Both the position numbers and the translations under genes were made by a program. This document shows, one piece after another, positions 1 to 11,329 of a stretch of 64,000 nt of DNA (the first letter of the stretch is position 1; each line of letters starts with the position of its first letter). The stretch comes from Talpa occidentalis (lineage: Eukaryota > Chordata > Mammalia > Eulipotyphla > Talpidae): NCBI RefSeq assembly GCF_014898055.3, contig NW_023600993.1, positions 15,404,850 to 15,468,849 on the forward strand, read 5' to 3'. The notes under the pieces were generated by a model. That model saw only the letters and a list, made by a program, of their open reading frames with translations. It was not told the DNA's origin and did no database searches.

Positions 1-662
1 CACCTGTGGGTGATGCCCTGCTCATTGCTGAGTGAGGGTGAGGAGCTGAGGAACCCGTCCTTGGGGGATGGGTGAGGAGTGTGGCTTGTGGTAGAGCCCA
101 CAGCCAAAGAGGGGACCCAAGAGAGGCCGCATGTGGAGCTTGTATCCACGGATTCCTGACCCATGTGCATGTGCAATGGGTTGGCCTGAGTGCAGGGGTC
201 TATGTGTGGCATTGGTGGCTATAAAAGCCCAGTGTTGGAGAGACCGCAGGCAGAACCCCTGAGGATTGGGTGATTACCCCCAAAGTACAGAATCACCAAT
301 CCAAGAGCAAGTGCATCCTGGGGGTGGATGTGGTGTGAGGCTTGTGGCCTAGACCACAGCCAGAGAAGCCTGACGTGACAGTTCCTGGCGTGTGACGGCA
401 GAAGCCAGAGTGGTTCCCCCCTTGCATGAGTAGTGCCTTCAGCAGCAGAAGTGGTGGATCATCTGCTGGTGCCAATAATCCTGTCTTTTGCCACTAGATT
501 GGTGCCCTGCCTGGAATTATTTATGTTCTGTTGCATTGTTTCATTATTCAGTTGTATGCTATTTTCTTTTGTGGGCCATGGCTGCAGTGTTTGTGTTTGT
601 TAAAGGAAACTTGTATATACTTGTATATAGATTGTATAGCAGAAAACCCTGAGGGGGTGGAT
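1..662 (+). mobile_element. ERV-B copy 1, 3' part of internal region (cut by window edge)
   Basis: This stretch aligns by eye along its whole length with 19,087-19,745 of the second ERV-B copy, beginning with the same CACCTGTGGGTGATGCC string and ending with the same purine-rich CTGAGGGGGTGGATTG just before the LTR, which is where a polypurine tract should be. No long reading frame survives, and I recognise no gag, pol or env motif. The 5' end lies outside the window, so completeness and target duplication cannot be judged. Confidence 0.75.
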
Positions 663-1041
663 TGTATGGTAAATGGTTTTCAGGCTTTTCTGCCGTCCCA
701 CCATTAGGATTGCCCTGCCTGATGGGGCACCTGCAGTTGTTACATTGCTGCAAGCTGTCTTATTTACTTCTGTGGGCCATGGGAGGAGTATAGAGATAGT
801 CACCAAGAGAAGCAAAAGCAGGAGAGAGAAGGAGAGAGAGAACTCAGCTCAGGGTGAAGACTTGCTGGGGGCTTGGAGGTCTTCTGGCCCCCCAGCACCC
901 CTGCCTGTAGTGTACCTGGTCGCTGCTCTACATGCTACAGCTCAAAAAAAGCCTGAGAAAGCCATCGAGGGCTCCAGGACTCCTCTTTTACCTGGTCTGC
1001 TTGGATCCTGAAACCTGCCCTGTGACCATCCTGCACCTACA
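663..1041 (+). mobile_element. ERV-B copy 1, 3' LTR (divergent)
   Basis: It begins TGTATGGTAA directly after the purine tract and ends near CACCTACA. It shares CAGGCTTTTCTGCC, the GAAGACTTGCTGGGGGCT block and the CTCCAGGACTC block with the LTRs at 18,082 and 19,746. The middle of U3 differs: instead of the TATA-containing segment it has CCCTGCCTGATG and CTTCTGTGGGCCATGG, which resemble internal sequence just upstream (about 500-580). The 3' boundary is approximate. Confidence 0.65.
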
Positions 1042-1128
1042 CCCTTCTTGTTGAGTCTTATTTTCCCTTAACCGATCCGCACCCAATACCTTATCAGTAT
1101 TTCTCACGTCCATTATTTTCCATCTCTC

Positions 1129-1401
1129 TCTCTCTTTTTTTTAAAAAGATTTATTATTTATACAAGAACCTGGGTACAGGCCAGATGTGCAGGAGGGTGA
1201 GAAGATTCACCAGAGACAGAGCGGGAACAGAGCATGCAGACCGAGGAAATACACTGCTGAGGGGAGCAGCAGGTGAGACAGGAGAGGTCTGCCTTACTAT
1301 GAAGTTTTCTCCCGGGTCGGCCAGGGTAGAACCTGCGCTGCAGAGGCTGTGAACAGCTTCATAGTGTGGCACTCAACCGCCTTTGCCACCAGGGAGGCCC
1401 C
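1129..1401 (-). mobile_element. tRNA-derived SINE
   Basis: Read on the minus strand it has the GGGGCCTCCCTGGTGGCAAAGG head, the CTGCTCCCCTCAGCAGTGTA core and an A-rich tail. Flanked by an imperfect duplication, TATTTTCC(A/T)TCTCT (1114-1128 and 1402-1416), typical of L1-type target-primed insertion. The B-box region is mutated, so an older copy. Confidence 0.88.
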
Positions 1402-1416
1402 TATTTTCCTTCTCTT

Positions 1417-1936
1417 AATCCAGCCAACTAACCTCTTTGCACAGACTCCGCTCCCTTATGATCTTCATAGAGTGATATTTTGACAAAACAAATTAAGTAG
1501 GAAACAAACAGCTTCCCTTTCCATTTAAGACGAAGTTCAAATGCCCTCTTCTTAAATACTGGATTGCTCATACCCTATAGGGATTTACATAGATGGAAGC
1601 TCCTCTGCAATACTGTCTCCTGAAATGAGACATCCTTATGTTAATCTTGTCCTAAATAATCATGACATGGGTCAGTACTGTAAGACACAAATGCAGTATT
1701 CAAAGACTTATTTCCACCAGGTCAAAAGAGCTTTCTGTGAAGCATTTCCAAAAGAAGACCATGTGCCTCATACATTAAAACCAGAGACTTAGTTTATTAG
1801 AAAAGATGCCAACAAAAGATAGCACTTGAACATCTAATCTATTGCAAAAACTCACAACTATACCTAAAATCTATAAACTCTTTAGCCAGAGTTACATTAC
1901 ACACATAGCCTTAAGTAATTTAACTAACAGAACAAT
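1417..1936. other. No gene seen
   Basis: AT-rich sequence with stops in all frames and no recognisable repeat. It includes the insertion site of the L1 piece that follows. Confidence 0.5.
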
Positions 1937-1953
1937 AAAGAACTTGTTATTCT

Positions 1954-2257
1954 AGCAGAAAACAAATTCAACAGCACAATAAAAGGCTTATATGCCAGTA
2001 TCAAGTGGTATTTATCCCTGAGACTCAAGCATGACTCAATACATACAAATGAAAGATATATCACATTAATAGGAAAGACAAAAATTATAATACTACCGCC
2101 ATACAAGAAAAATATTTGACTAAATTCCATATCCTTTCATGATAAAAATAAAAAACTCAACAAAGTGAGCATAGAAGGAACATATGTAAACATAATAAAG
2201 CCCATATTTGACAAACCCAGAGAAAACATTATACTCACAGGTGTGAAAAAAAAAAAA
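1954..2257 (+). mobile_element. L1 fragment ending inside ORF2 with its own A-tail
   Basis: The translated sequence, with frame breaks, resembles the reverse-transcriptase part of L1 ORF2 (the stretch around VGFIP, INVI and AFDKIQHPF). It ends not in a 3' UTR but in about 15 As. A perfect 17-bp duplication, AAAGAACTTGTTATTCT, flanks it (1937-1953 and 2258-2274), so this is a complete insertion event. An AATAAA lies at 2194-2199, about 45 bp before the tail. It looks like a prematurely polyadenylated L1 transcript, 5' truncated on insertion. Confidence 0.75.
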
Positions 2258-2274
2258 AAAGAACTTGTTATTCT

Positions 2275-3236
2275 TTGCATCATATTGTGCCTATGTAAAT
2301 TACTCAGGAAAAATTGAAACTCAACCACATATTATCCAGAAAAATACAAATTTACTTGGAAAAGTAAAACTTGAATCTTATTCATTTGATCTTTTACTTG
2401 GTTAAATTTGGATGAATGCACACTTTAATTTTTGGATATCCTCCTAATAGTCATATTGATAATACTCCTATGTGTTATATTCTTTCAAGAATCTTAAATG
2501 TTTGTCAGCAGCCACTAATTCATCAGATGATCTGTGTGAGAGTTGAATAGCCCAAAACTACATGACCTTGAATGTTCAGAAGAATCTACTGAAATCCTGG
2601 TTTGTGACCTTCAAAGGATTATGAAAAGGTAAATCATATGTTGATCAAAAGTTTATGCTAAATAGTAGGTCACACTCAATTCAATTGAGAGAATGACCAA
2701 AGTGGAGAATTATCAAAGAAAAACCAAAACAGGGGCCAAAGTTTGAATGTATCCTTATATCAAACATTTACAGTAATACAACTAGAACTTAAAACTGTCC
2801 TGATTTTCCCCGAAATGGTGACTCTGACCTTAAGCAAAACTAGAGCTATCTTCATGTTTACATGACGTTACAGCTTTCTAACAAGATACGGACAAATAAA
2901 TTTAACAAAAATATAGGTTTCTAGTAATCAATCCAAATAAAATTACCCCCTCATTCAGGCTTTATAGACAGCTGTAACTGCTGAAAGCTGAGGTTCTAAT
3001 AACTTTTAGTTTGAAGTCTCTTGATTCCTGAATACTTTGTTTCTTGCCAATGTTTATGTCAGGTAAAACTGCTGTTATCTTCTTTAGACAATGCATCTTG
3101 GGGACACTGGCATTTTGTGTTCTCATTCCACATCAGTACCTCTATGATTGGGTGTACAGAGGTAATGACAACCATGAGAGTCCTGACTTTCCATTTGAAC
3201 TGGTACTTGCTTTGAACATAGAATGGCAATGGTGTG
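2275..3236. other. No gene seen
   Basis: Unique AT-rich sequence without a convincing ORF or recognised repeat. The short ORFs near 3021-3325 run into the LTR and have no codon-like character. Confidence 0.45.
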
Positions 3237-3240
3237 CCAT

Positions 3241-3827
3241 TGTAACAGGGTGGTCCCCAGGAAAGGGGGAGGTTCCCTGCCCCACCCAAGGGAGGGTGGA
3301 GCTGAGCAGGAAGAGGAGAAGCTAAAGAAGAGACTGAGGAAGGAAGCAGGATGGAGCCAGGAGACCTGGAGGAGGCACATGGAGCCTAGAGACACGTGAA
3401 GAAGCTGCGCTTGTCTTTTGGTCGTGGACGGGGTGACACAGATGTGGGTGAGACCCATGGGGAGGTGACAATGGCAGCTTTTATCTTGATGTTGATTTTG
3501 CTCTTTTCCTTCCGGGCTTGTCCAGTTGTTTGTGACCCTTTTCTGTGGGTCTCCACTGGAAGATGCTTTAGACTTGTGGCAGGCCTTGGGGCCTTGCTCT
3601 GGGCCAATCCCATATGGATGGACTTTTACCCACGAGGGGATGGGTAACTTTGGGTGCTTCATTTAGAAACTAGACTCTTTGCCTTACCTGTGTTGTTTCC
3701 TAGTTTAATTAAAGTTCCTTCCCATTAAAGTCTTCTATGTTTTGTGTTGATGCGGCGGATGGCAGAACCCATTTAGAATAGGCAGGTTTGTGGGGGTCTG
3801 GGGTGCCCCTCTCCCTGTCCTATAACA
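3241..3827 (+). mobile_element. Solo LTR, family LTR-A
   Basis: A 587-bp unit beginning TGTAACAGGG and ending CCTATAACA, flanked on both sides by CCAT (3237-3240 and 3828-3831). TG...CA ends with a 4-bp duplication are typical of gammaretrovirus-like (ERV1) insertions. ATTAAA at 3708-3713 and 3724-3729 are polyadenylation-signal candidates. Three further copies are at 25,262, 26,037 and 28,519. No internal region adjoins it, so it is the product of LTR-LTR recombination. Confidence 0.9.
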
Positions 3828-3990
3828 CCATGACAAAATAAAATGAATGTTACATTTTTTAAGCACTTACACTAAAAATGACACTGCAGGGAAGATAGAT
3901 CAACTTATAATTTCCTTTCTTTAGTCTCTCTCGACTGTTAATAAGCTCAAGGTAGAAAATGTTCATATAAAGAAATAAACAGTTCAGTTA

Positions 3991-4258
3991 GGGCCTCCCC
4001 GGTGGTGCAGTGGTTGAGCACTGGGTTGCGAACCTGCCCACAGCCTCTGCAGCACCAATTGGATCCCCAGCCACCAGCGAGGGTCCCACATGGCGCACAG
4101 ACCTCTCCTGCAGCCCACTGCTCCCCTCAGCAGTGTACTTCGTCAATCTGCCTGTTCTGCTCTCCCTTCTGGCTCTGGTGAATTCTCTCACCCTCCCGCA
4201 CTTCTGACTGTATCCAGTGCTTGTATAAATAAATAAGTAAATCTTAAAAAAAAAAAAA
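3991..4258 (+). mobile_element. tRNA-derived SINE
   Basis: Full-length copy with GGGCCTCCCCGGTGGTGCAG head, the ACTGCTCCCCTCAGCAGTGTA core and an AAATAAATAAGTAAATCTT-(A)n tail. Perfect 14-bp duplication AAACAGTTCAGTTA at 3977-3990 and 4259-4272. Confidence 0.95.
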
Positions 4259-4272
4259 AAACAGTTCAGTTA

Positions 4273-4789
4273 GTCTTAAGCAACATTTCTATTGTGGTAA
4301 GAATGAAATGCATATAAGAGCTATGATATATGAATTATGTGTTTTGATGATTCTACACATATGAGTAGAATGCTCATATTTGCCTTTAAAACTGGCATTG
4401 TATAATAGAAAGATAAATGGTCAAATTTATATTAAAAATTTGAAATTTTAAAATTGGCTTTACTTATAATATTAAATGCCAAATGAAAAAAACACAATGA
4501 AAAGAAACTGGGGGAGAATGGGAAAAGCTTTATATTTGAGTACCTTTAATGGCACATTTGGATAAGAAATGTCACATTTTCATTTTTTCATTGTCCACCA
4601 AATTATATAGCTGACCTTTAAGAAGGACTTGGAGGTTCTGATCTTTTGGAAGGTGCCTTGCCTCTTCTCATTTTGAGTAGGATCTAACTTCAGATCAGGT
4701 ATTGGCTGAGTACTATGATTCAGCATGGAGGGAAAATAACACCAGAGTCAAAGAATGAGTAACTTTGTATATTTCAGAGTGACTTTGGG
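4273..4789. other. No gene seen
   Basis: AT-rich unique sequence with no recognised repeat and no ORF of note. Confidence 0.45.
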
Positions 4790-5620
4790 TTTAGTTTCTT
4801 CTTTTTTTAGTTCCTTAAGGTATAAAGTTGATTATTTGAGATTTTTTTTTAATGTACTCATTTATTGCAATAGCTTCCCTCTTGGCACTACTTTTGTTAT
4901 ATCCCATTAAGTTTTGGTATGTGATGTTTCTGTTTTCATGTTTCAAAAAATTGTTTTGATTTCCTTTTTGTGTTCATTTTTGACCTGTTGGTTGTGTGTT
5001 GTTTGATTTCCATAATTGTGATTTTCTGGTTTTCCTCATGTTACTAATTTCTAATTTCATATGATGTGGTCACAGAAGATATTTGTTATGACTTCAGTCT
5101 TCATAAATTTGCTAAGATTTGCTTTGTGACCTACTATATGATCTATCCTGGATAATATTCCATGTGCACTTGAGAAGAATGTGTGTTCTGCAACTATTAG
5201 ATGGTATCTTCTGAATGTGTTTTAGGCCCATTTGGTCTAAATTATAGTCCAAGTCATATGTTTTGATATTTTCTATGGCTAATCTATTCATTATTGAAAT
5301 TTCATATGAAAGTCCCCTACTACTATTATTATTGCCTATTACTTCCTTTTTTTTAATCTGTTAGTATTTTCTGAATACATCAGTGTTCCAATATTGGTGC
5401 ACATACATTTATAGCTGTTATATTCTCTTAATGAATAGATCCCTTATCACTATAAAATGACTTTTTTGTCTTATACAGTTTTTTGATGTAAAGTTTGTTT
5501 TCTCTGATATAAGATAAGTAGTCTCACTTTCTTCTGTTTTCTATTTGTGTGGATTTTCCCCCAATTCCTTCTCTTTTCCTTGTGTATAAATTCCACACTT
5601 TAAAAAGTCTATTTAGTGGG
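4790..5620 (-). mobile_element. Old L1 fragment (ORF2, antisense)
   Basis: The plus strand shows the familiar reverse complement of mammalian-wide L1 ORF2: runs such as GTGGTCACAGAAGATA, CCATGTGCACTTGAGAAGAATGTG and AAAGTCCCCTACTACTATTA. The reading frame is broken many times, so this is an ancient 5'- and 3'-truncated piece. Edges are approximate. Confidence 0.8.
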
Positions 5621-5814
5621 ATAGTGATTAACTAGAGCTTTTTAGCTCTTCTTTTCACTGTTGATAAACTTTTAAAAATCCATAGTAGGAGTACAGTTAA
5701 AACAATTTGAGACATGTAGAGGTCAACAATTGCAATAGTAGTGAAATTCCCCTTCTCTTTTTTCCTAAATAATGTTAATGGGAATAACCTTCAAATATTT
5801 GAAACTATTTATTG

Positions 5815-6404
5815 GTATGGGTTGAATATTTGTCTTCCTCCCAAACTCATATGTTGAAATTCTAATTCCCAACATTAGGATTTGGGGCTTTTGATAGTTG
5901 ATAGATCATGAAGGTGGGGCCCTCATAAAGAGTTTAATGCTCTTTTAAAAGAGTTCTCACAGTGGGGCATCCCCTGGTGGCGCAGGCGGTTGAGTGCTGC
6001 GCTGTGAAGCTGTTCGATCCTGGCGGGCCAGCTAGGGTCCCTCATGGCGCGGCAGACCTCTCCTGCCTCGCCCGCTGCTCCCCTCAGCAGTGTATTTCAT
6101 CAGTCTGCCTGTTCTGTTCCCCACTCTGTTGCTGGTGAATCCGCTCACCCTCCCATGCATCTGGTCTGTACCCCAGATCTTGTATAAATAAATAAATAAA
6201 TCTTAAAAAAAAATAACAGAGTTCTCACAGAGCTCAATAGTTCCTTCTGCCATGTGAGGATACAGGAAGGAGTCATTAAACACCACATGGGGCGACTTAA
6301 TGATTTTGGACTTCTCAGCCTCCAGAACTGTGAGAAATAAATTCCTGTTGTTTATAAGATACTCAGACTGTTGTTTTCCTAGAGCAGCTTAAACTGACTT
6401 ACAC
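5815..6404 (+). mobile_element. MaLR LTR, MST-like, split by a SINE
   Basis: Matches the known MST/THE1 pattern: ATATGTTGAAATTCTAATTCCC near the start, GGTGGGGCCCTCAT, CTTCTGCCATGTGAGGA, then CCTCCAGAACTGTGAGAAAT with AATAAATTCCTGTTG and an end at CTGACTTACACA. A SINE at 5963-6218 splits it. Solo LTR; no internal MaLR sequence follows. Confidence 0.8.
5963..6218 (+). mobile_element. tRNA-derived SINE inside the MST-like LTR
   Basis: Head GGCATCCCCTGGTGGCGCAG, the usual core, tail AAATAAATAAATCTT plus A-run. Perfect 12-bp duplication GAGTTCTCACAG at 5951-5962 and 6219-6230; removing the SINE restores the LTR. There is a deletion in the head between the A and B boxes. Confidence 0.93.
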
Positions 6405-6680
6405 ACTAATTAAGTGAAATAACTTATAGCATATTGACAGCGTAGTATGAATAAAGAAGAAAAAGCATATATAGGCCTTAATCTAGTTGTGAAAAAAAGA
6501 TCTAGACCTGCAGAAAGTTACATAATAATTATTTAATAACCAAAAAAGCTAATAACCCAAGACAACAAGGAAATGAATACTGCCAGGTGAGAGTTAGAAA
6601 ATGAGTGTTATTAGTTGAAGAAATTAAAGCAGTAGAGTAGCTTTCATTAAGATTTCATTCATTCACAAAACAAATGTATT

Positions 6681-6991
6681 TTTTTTTTTTTTTTATATAG
6701 GCATGTTTATTTATTTATCTGTTTGTTTGTTTGTTTTTGTTTATACATGCACTGGGCACAGTCAGAAGCGCGGGAGGGTGAGAGAATCCACCAGAGCCAG
6801 AGCGGGGAGCAGAGCAGGCAGAAGGACCGAAGCACACTGCTGAGGGGAGCAGCGGGCGGCAGGAGAGGTCCGCGCGCCATGCGGGACCCTCCTCCGGTGG
6901 CCGGGGAGCAGCCGGGGATCGAACCGGCGCCGCAGAGGCCGCGGGCAGGTTCGCAACCCAGCGCCCAACCGCTGCGCCACCGGGGAGGCCC
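6681..6991 (-). mobile_element. tRNA-derived SINE, young long-tail subfamily
   Basis: On the minus strand it has a CpG-rich, little-mutated body, the extra GGCTGCTCCCCGGCCACCGG segment after the B box, and an extended tail: repeated AAACA/AAATA units followed by AACATGCCTATATA and then A. Perfect 17-bp duplication CACAAAACAAATGTATT at 6664-6680 and 6992-7008. Sister copies: 17,464, 20,948 and 47,660. Confidence 0.95.
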
Positions 6992-7299
6992 CACAAAACA
7001 AATGTATTTTTAAACACTAAGGCAGAGGATGCTTTTGTCTCTAGTATTCTTTCTTTTTCTCTTAATAATATATACTCTATTGTTGGGGTAGCAATGTGCT
7101 TAGCTTTGATGAACATTTCAAACCTACCTTTCACAGGAATGGCTAATGTGAGTGGAAGTGCTGGTCTGGGGAATTACACACCGTTTGACATATTTTCTTA
7201 AGCGTCTAGCTTAAGAATTGTCTAAATCCTAAGCCAGGTATAGCAGAAATGGTTTCATCTTTCATGTCATATTTTATGATAACGTAATTACTTGTTTCA

Positions 7300-7425
7300 A
7301 TGTCTGTCTTTCCTAAAATTTGTAAGCTCTGTAAGGACATGAGCTATGTCTATCTTGCCTTATACTGGATCCCAGAAGAGGCACAAAATGAATATTTGTT
7401 AATAAATGAATGAAGCAATGACTTT
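7300..7425 (+). mobile_element. L2 LINE 3' end fragment
   Basis: TTGTAAGCTCTGTAAGGACATGAGC..., then GAATATTTGTTAATAAATGAATGAA, which is the standard L2 3' end layout (AAGCTCC-TTGAGGGCAGGGAC ... AATATTTGTTGAATGAATGA). Confidence 0.65.
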
Positions 7426-7590
7426 CAAATTTGTATATTTTGTATAGAGAAGGATTCTGAATTTTGTGTAGAAAAGAATTCTGACTTAGTATTGGCTTTG
7501 GGAAGTAATGTCATTGTCAATTTGTTATGACTGTCACAGGCATGCCATGGGGCAGGGGTAAATACATGTCACAGATGTGCCATTTTCATT

Positions 7591-7658
7591 AAAGCTTTAT
7601 GTTATAAGCAAAGCTTTATGTTATGTTATAAGTAAAGCAAAGCTTTATGTTATAATAG
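7591..7658. repeat. Short tandem duplication, AAAGCTTTATGTTATAA
   Basis: The unit AAAGCTTTATGTTATAA occurs three times within 70 bp with small spacers (7591, about 7610 and about 7639). Local slippage is the simplest origin. Confidence 0.75.
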
Positions 7659-7767
7659 TTATGCTATTTGATTGCTAAGTTTGATTTTGTTATGTACTGA
7701 CATAATGAACCAGTAAGCTCTTACAGAGCAGGGAAATAGTTATTAGCTTTAAAGAAATAATAAGAAC

Positions 7768-8035
7768 TTTTTTTTTAAAGATTTATTTATTTATTTTATA
7801 CAAGAACTGGGGTGCGGGTCAGAAGTGCGGGAAGGTGAGAGAATTCACCAGAGCCAGAGAGGGGAACAGAACAGGCAGACTGACGAAATACACTGCTGAG
7901 GGGAGCAGCGGGCAGCAGGGGAGGTCTGTGCACCATGTGGGACCCTCACCGGTGGCTGGGGATCGAACCGGCGCTGCAGAGGCTGTGGGCAGCTTCACAA
8001 CCCAGCGCTCAACAGCTGCGCCACCAGGGAGGCCC
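7768..8035 (-). mobile_element. tRNA-derived SINE
   Basis: Full-length on the minus strand with the GGCCTCCCTGGTGGCGCAGC head, GGTTCGATCCCC B box and ACTTCTGACCCGCACC 3' region. Only a short duplication, AAGAAC, is visible (7762-7767 and 8036-8041). Confidence 0.93.
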
Positions 8036-8041
8036 AAGAAC

Positions 8042-9189
8042 GGTTGAGTTGGAATAAAATCAGTTTAATTCAGTCTCCTTCAGTTTATAGATTTAGAGGT
8101 TAAGTGATTTACTGGAATTCTCACTTTCTTGAAGTTTTTTTTTTTATTTTTCCCCACAAGTGCCTGCCTTACCATGTTAATTTATCTGCCCATTATAGAG
8201 CTATATGGCTTTGTATGAAAAATCTTGAAAGTTTGATGTTTCAGTAGCTGTCTTCCTTTAACACCCCCTCACTCCAATTTCTGTTAAGTGAAATTAATAG
8301 CACAGAAAGACTGATACTCTGATATAGTTTTTCTTTTCATTTTTAAAAACTGAATTGTCATACATCATACACACTCAATTCTGCATATTCTGATTAGAAG
8401 CATGTTCATTCAACATTCATTTCTATTATACAAAATGTTTTCAAGTATCTATACTGTATTCTTGGAAATCTTAATTCCATTTAGTGATGTTATTTTATAA
8501 TTTCCTTTGTCAACAATTTTTTCCAAATAAGCAGAATCTTTCTTAGCCCTACAACCGCTGAAAGACTAGAATGGAAATGCACACAGAGAGAAGTTAAGTT
8601 TTGCCTTAAGATGGCACTATGTATCAGAGCAAGAGAGAGGTTGCAATGGAGAGAGACAAATGACAAAGGAGGTAAGAAAATTAGAATAATCAAGAGAAGA
8701 ACATGCACTTGCAAGTCTCCAAACTATTTTTTTTTTTAGATTATCTGTGGCAGTATTATTAGCATGCCTAGTTATCTATTAAACATATTAGTTGCTCATA
8801 CAATATAAAACAATAGAAATACTGCTGATCATTTTCTAGCATTTTTTGTGTTTTAAATATTTTTTGCTCAGATACAACTGTAGTGTGCATTAGTAGCATC
8901 ACACTTTGGTAAGGATTTAGCATGGAGTTATAAGAAAAATAAAATATGGTTAACTCTAGACATTTGTAGATTATACTATTAAATTGCCTCAGTTGCAGAA
9001 AATTAGTGAATTATTTCTTTTAACAGTTACTTAACTCTGCCATTAAGTGGTGGATCGGGATTGTCAGAGTGAAATTCTTTCACTGGACAACTTGGTAAAA
9101 ACACAGAGGCACAGATTTTATCCTGTCTCAATGAACCCAGGCCTTTCTCTTCTTTACTAATTTTGTAGATGATTATAATATTTGCCAGT
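8042..9189. other. No gene seen
   Basis: AT-rich unique sequence. No ORF longer than about 75 codons and none protein-like. Confidence 0.45.
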
Positions 9190-9245
9190 CTTTTTTTGTG
9201 CATGGAATTGCCTGGGGGTCTTGTTAAAATGTAGATTCTGAGTAC
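9190..9245. mobile_element. Possible MER5-like hAT fragment
   Basis: GAATTGCCTGGGGGTCTTGTTAAAATG followed by AGATTCTGAG resembles the MER5A core (ACCTGGGGAGCTTGTTAAAATGCAGATTC). Short, so only a tentative assignment. Confidence 0.4.
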
Positions 9246-9406
9246 AGGTTCTTCTCAAATGTATAAGGAGCATTCTTGAGGCTGGACCGTGTGTGAGGCC
9301 ATAAAACAAGTGTCAGCAAGTGTCTTCTCTGATCAAAATGGTATCAAACTAGAAATAACAAAGTGAGAAAAACCTCAAAAATTTGAAGAGTAAACAATAT
9401 GCTATT

Positions 9407-9675
9407 TTTTTTTAATATTTATTTATTTATGCATACAAGAACTGGGGTACAGGCCAGAGCAGAGGTGGGGGGGGTAAGCATTCACCAGAGACAGAATGGA
9501 GAATAGAACAGGCAGATCAACTGAAATACACTGCTGAGGAGAGCAATGGGCGAGTCAGGAGAGGTCTGCTGCACCATGTGGGTTAGCTCCCTGGCTGGGG
9601 ATTGAACTTGTGCTACAGTGGCTGCCAATATCTTCATAGGTTGCATCTTTACCCCTTGTGCCACCAGGGAGGCCC
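9407..9675 (-). mobile_element. tRNA-derived SINE inside old L1
   Basis: Type with a TGTACCCCAGTTCTTGTATG 3' region. Perfect 16-bp duplication TAAACAATATGCTATT at 9391-9406 and 9676-9691; the L1 sequence is continuous once the SINE is removed. Confidence 0.95.
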
Positions 9676-9850
9676 TAAACAATATGCTATTAAATAACTA
9701 TTAGGTTATTGAAGAAACTAGAGGAGGAGTTATAAGATAACCCGAAGACAACCAAAATGAAGTAAAAATAACAACTTGTGTGATGCAGCAAAAGTAGTAT
9801 GAGGTGGGAAGTTTATAGCAATAGAGACTCATGTCAAGAAACAAAGATCT

Positions 9851-10127
9851 CGGGCCTCCCTGGTGGTGCAAGGGGTTAAGCCCTGCACTATGAAGCAATC
9901 CGCAGCCTCTGTAGCACAGGTAAGATCCCCAGCTGGCCAGGGAGCAACACACATGGTGAAGTAGACCTCTCCTGTCTTGCTGGCTGCTCCCCTCAGCAGT
10001 GTCTTTCAGTCAGTCTGCCTGTTCTCCTCCTCACTCTGTCTCTGGTAAATCCTCTCACCCTCCCACATCTCTGGCCTGTACCCAGCTCTTGTATGCATAA
10101 ATAAATAAACATTTTTTTTAAAAAAGA
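9851..10127 (+). mobile_element. tRNA-derived SINE inside old L1
   Basis: Head GGGCCTCCCTGGTGGTGCAAGG, core ACTGCTCCCCTCAGCAGTGT-like, tail ATGCATAAATAAATAAAC-T-A. Duplication ACAAAGATCT at 9841-9850 and 10,128-10,137. Confidence 0.92.
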
Positions 10128-11329
10128 ACAAAGATCTGAAACAATCTGTCCTTACACCTTAACGAAGTAGAAAAACAAATGAAATCAAAAGCCACTAGAA
10201 AGAAAGACAAAGTAAAAGCAAGAGCAGAAATAAAATTGAAATAAAAAAGTTAGAACAAAATCAATGAAATTAAGAATTGAATCTTTGAAGCTAAACCTAA
10301 AAGACAAATCATTAATTAGGCCAAGGACAAAAAAGAAAACTCTTCTATGTGGAATGAGAAATAAAAGTTTACAACAGACACTTAATACAGAGGAACATAG
10401 GGGCTATTAATGACTTATAAAATTGGATAATCTAGAAGAAATGGGAAAATTCTTAGAATCATACATCTTCCCAAGAAATTGGACAGGTAAAAACCAATCA
10501 AGAAAATTTAAATAGTAACTACAAGTATCCCAAAACAAAAGGCCAGGACACAGAATTTCACTAGTGAGTTCTACCAAACCTTCAAAGACAAAATACCTGT
10601 CTTTCTCAAAAATAAAGAAGTAATACTTTCAAATACATTTTATGAGGCCAACATTACCTTGATACCAAAAGCAAACAAGAATATCACAAATAGCAAAAAC
10701 TATAAAACTGCAAATCATTATCACTGATGAACATAAATGACAAGAATCCTCAATAAAATTTTAGCAAACTGAATTCAATAATGCATTAAAAAGATCATAT
10801 ACCATGATCAATTGGGATCTATTCCAAGGGTGCAAGAGTTGTTCAACATACACAAATCAACTAATGTTATTTATTATATCAAGAAAAGAAAAGATAAAAA
10901 TCAGATAATCATAACAATAAATTTAGAGAAAGTATTTGCAAGAGCTTGCCATTTTCAATAACATGGACCTGAAGGGGATTATACTAAGCAAAATAAGTCA
11001 GGAGAGAGAAAAATACTAGATGATTTCATCATAAGCGAAATATTGAAAAATGAAAGAAATAGGCAACACCAAAATAAAACAAACTTGAAATTTGACTGCA
11101 GAAATGAGGCTACCACAAGGGGAGGGAGGAAGAAGGAGACCCAGTAAACTATGGGGGAAGATTATTTGGGCTTTGATGATGGGCATTGTGTGAGAACCTT
11201 CATTTGCAGAGTCCTAAACCTCTACCCCTGAAACATCTAGGCTTGTGAACCAAAGTTACCTCAATAAACATACATTAAAGAAAAAAGACAAAAAAAAAAA
11301 AGGCAGGTATTTTACAAATACTCAGAGAA

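Larger units (their letters stand above)
9250..11302 (+). mobile_element. Old L1, ORF2 to 3' end, with two SINE insertions
   Basis: Around the SINEs the plus strand reads as L1 ORF2: AATGGTATCAAACTAGAAAT (endonuclease/linker side), GATGCAGCAAAAGTAGTATG, AGCAAACTGAATTCAATAATGCATTAAA, then a C-terminal part with ATAACATGGACCTGAAGGGG (the MDLEGI region) and a 3' UTR ending in an A-run at about 11,290-11,302. Part of ORF2 between about 10,930 and 10,950 is missing, so there is an internal deletion. Many frame breaks: a fossil. Confidence 0.82.

Noticed and set aside
3123..3662. 179-codon minus-strand ORF
   Set aside because: Lies mainly in LTR-A, and its shadow recurs in the other LTR-A copies. 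No retroviral or cellular domain.
6707..7134. Overlapping ORFs of 95-139 codons on both strands
   Set aside because: They are translations of the CpG-rich young SINE; the same peptides (for example RWVANLP, SAVYF) recur at every copy of the family.
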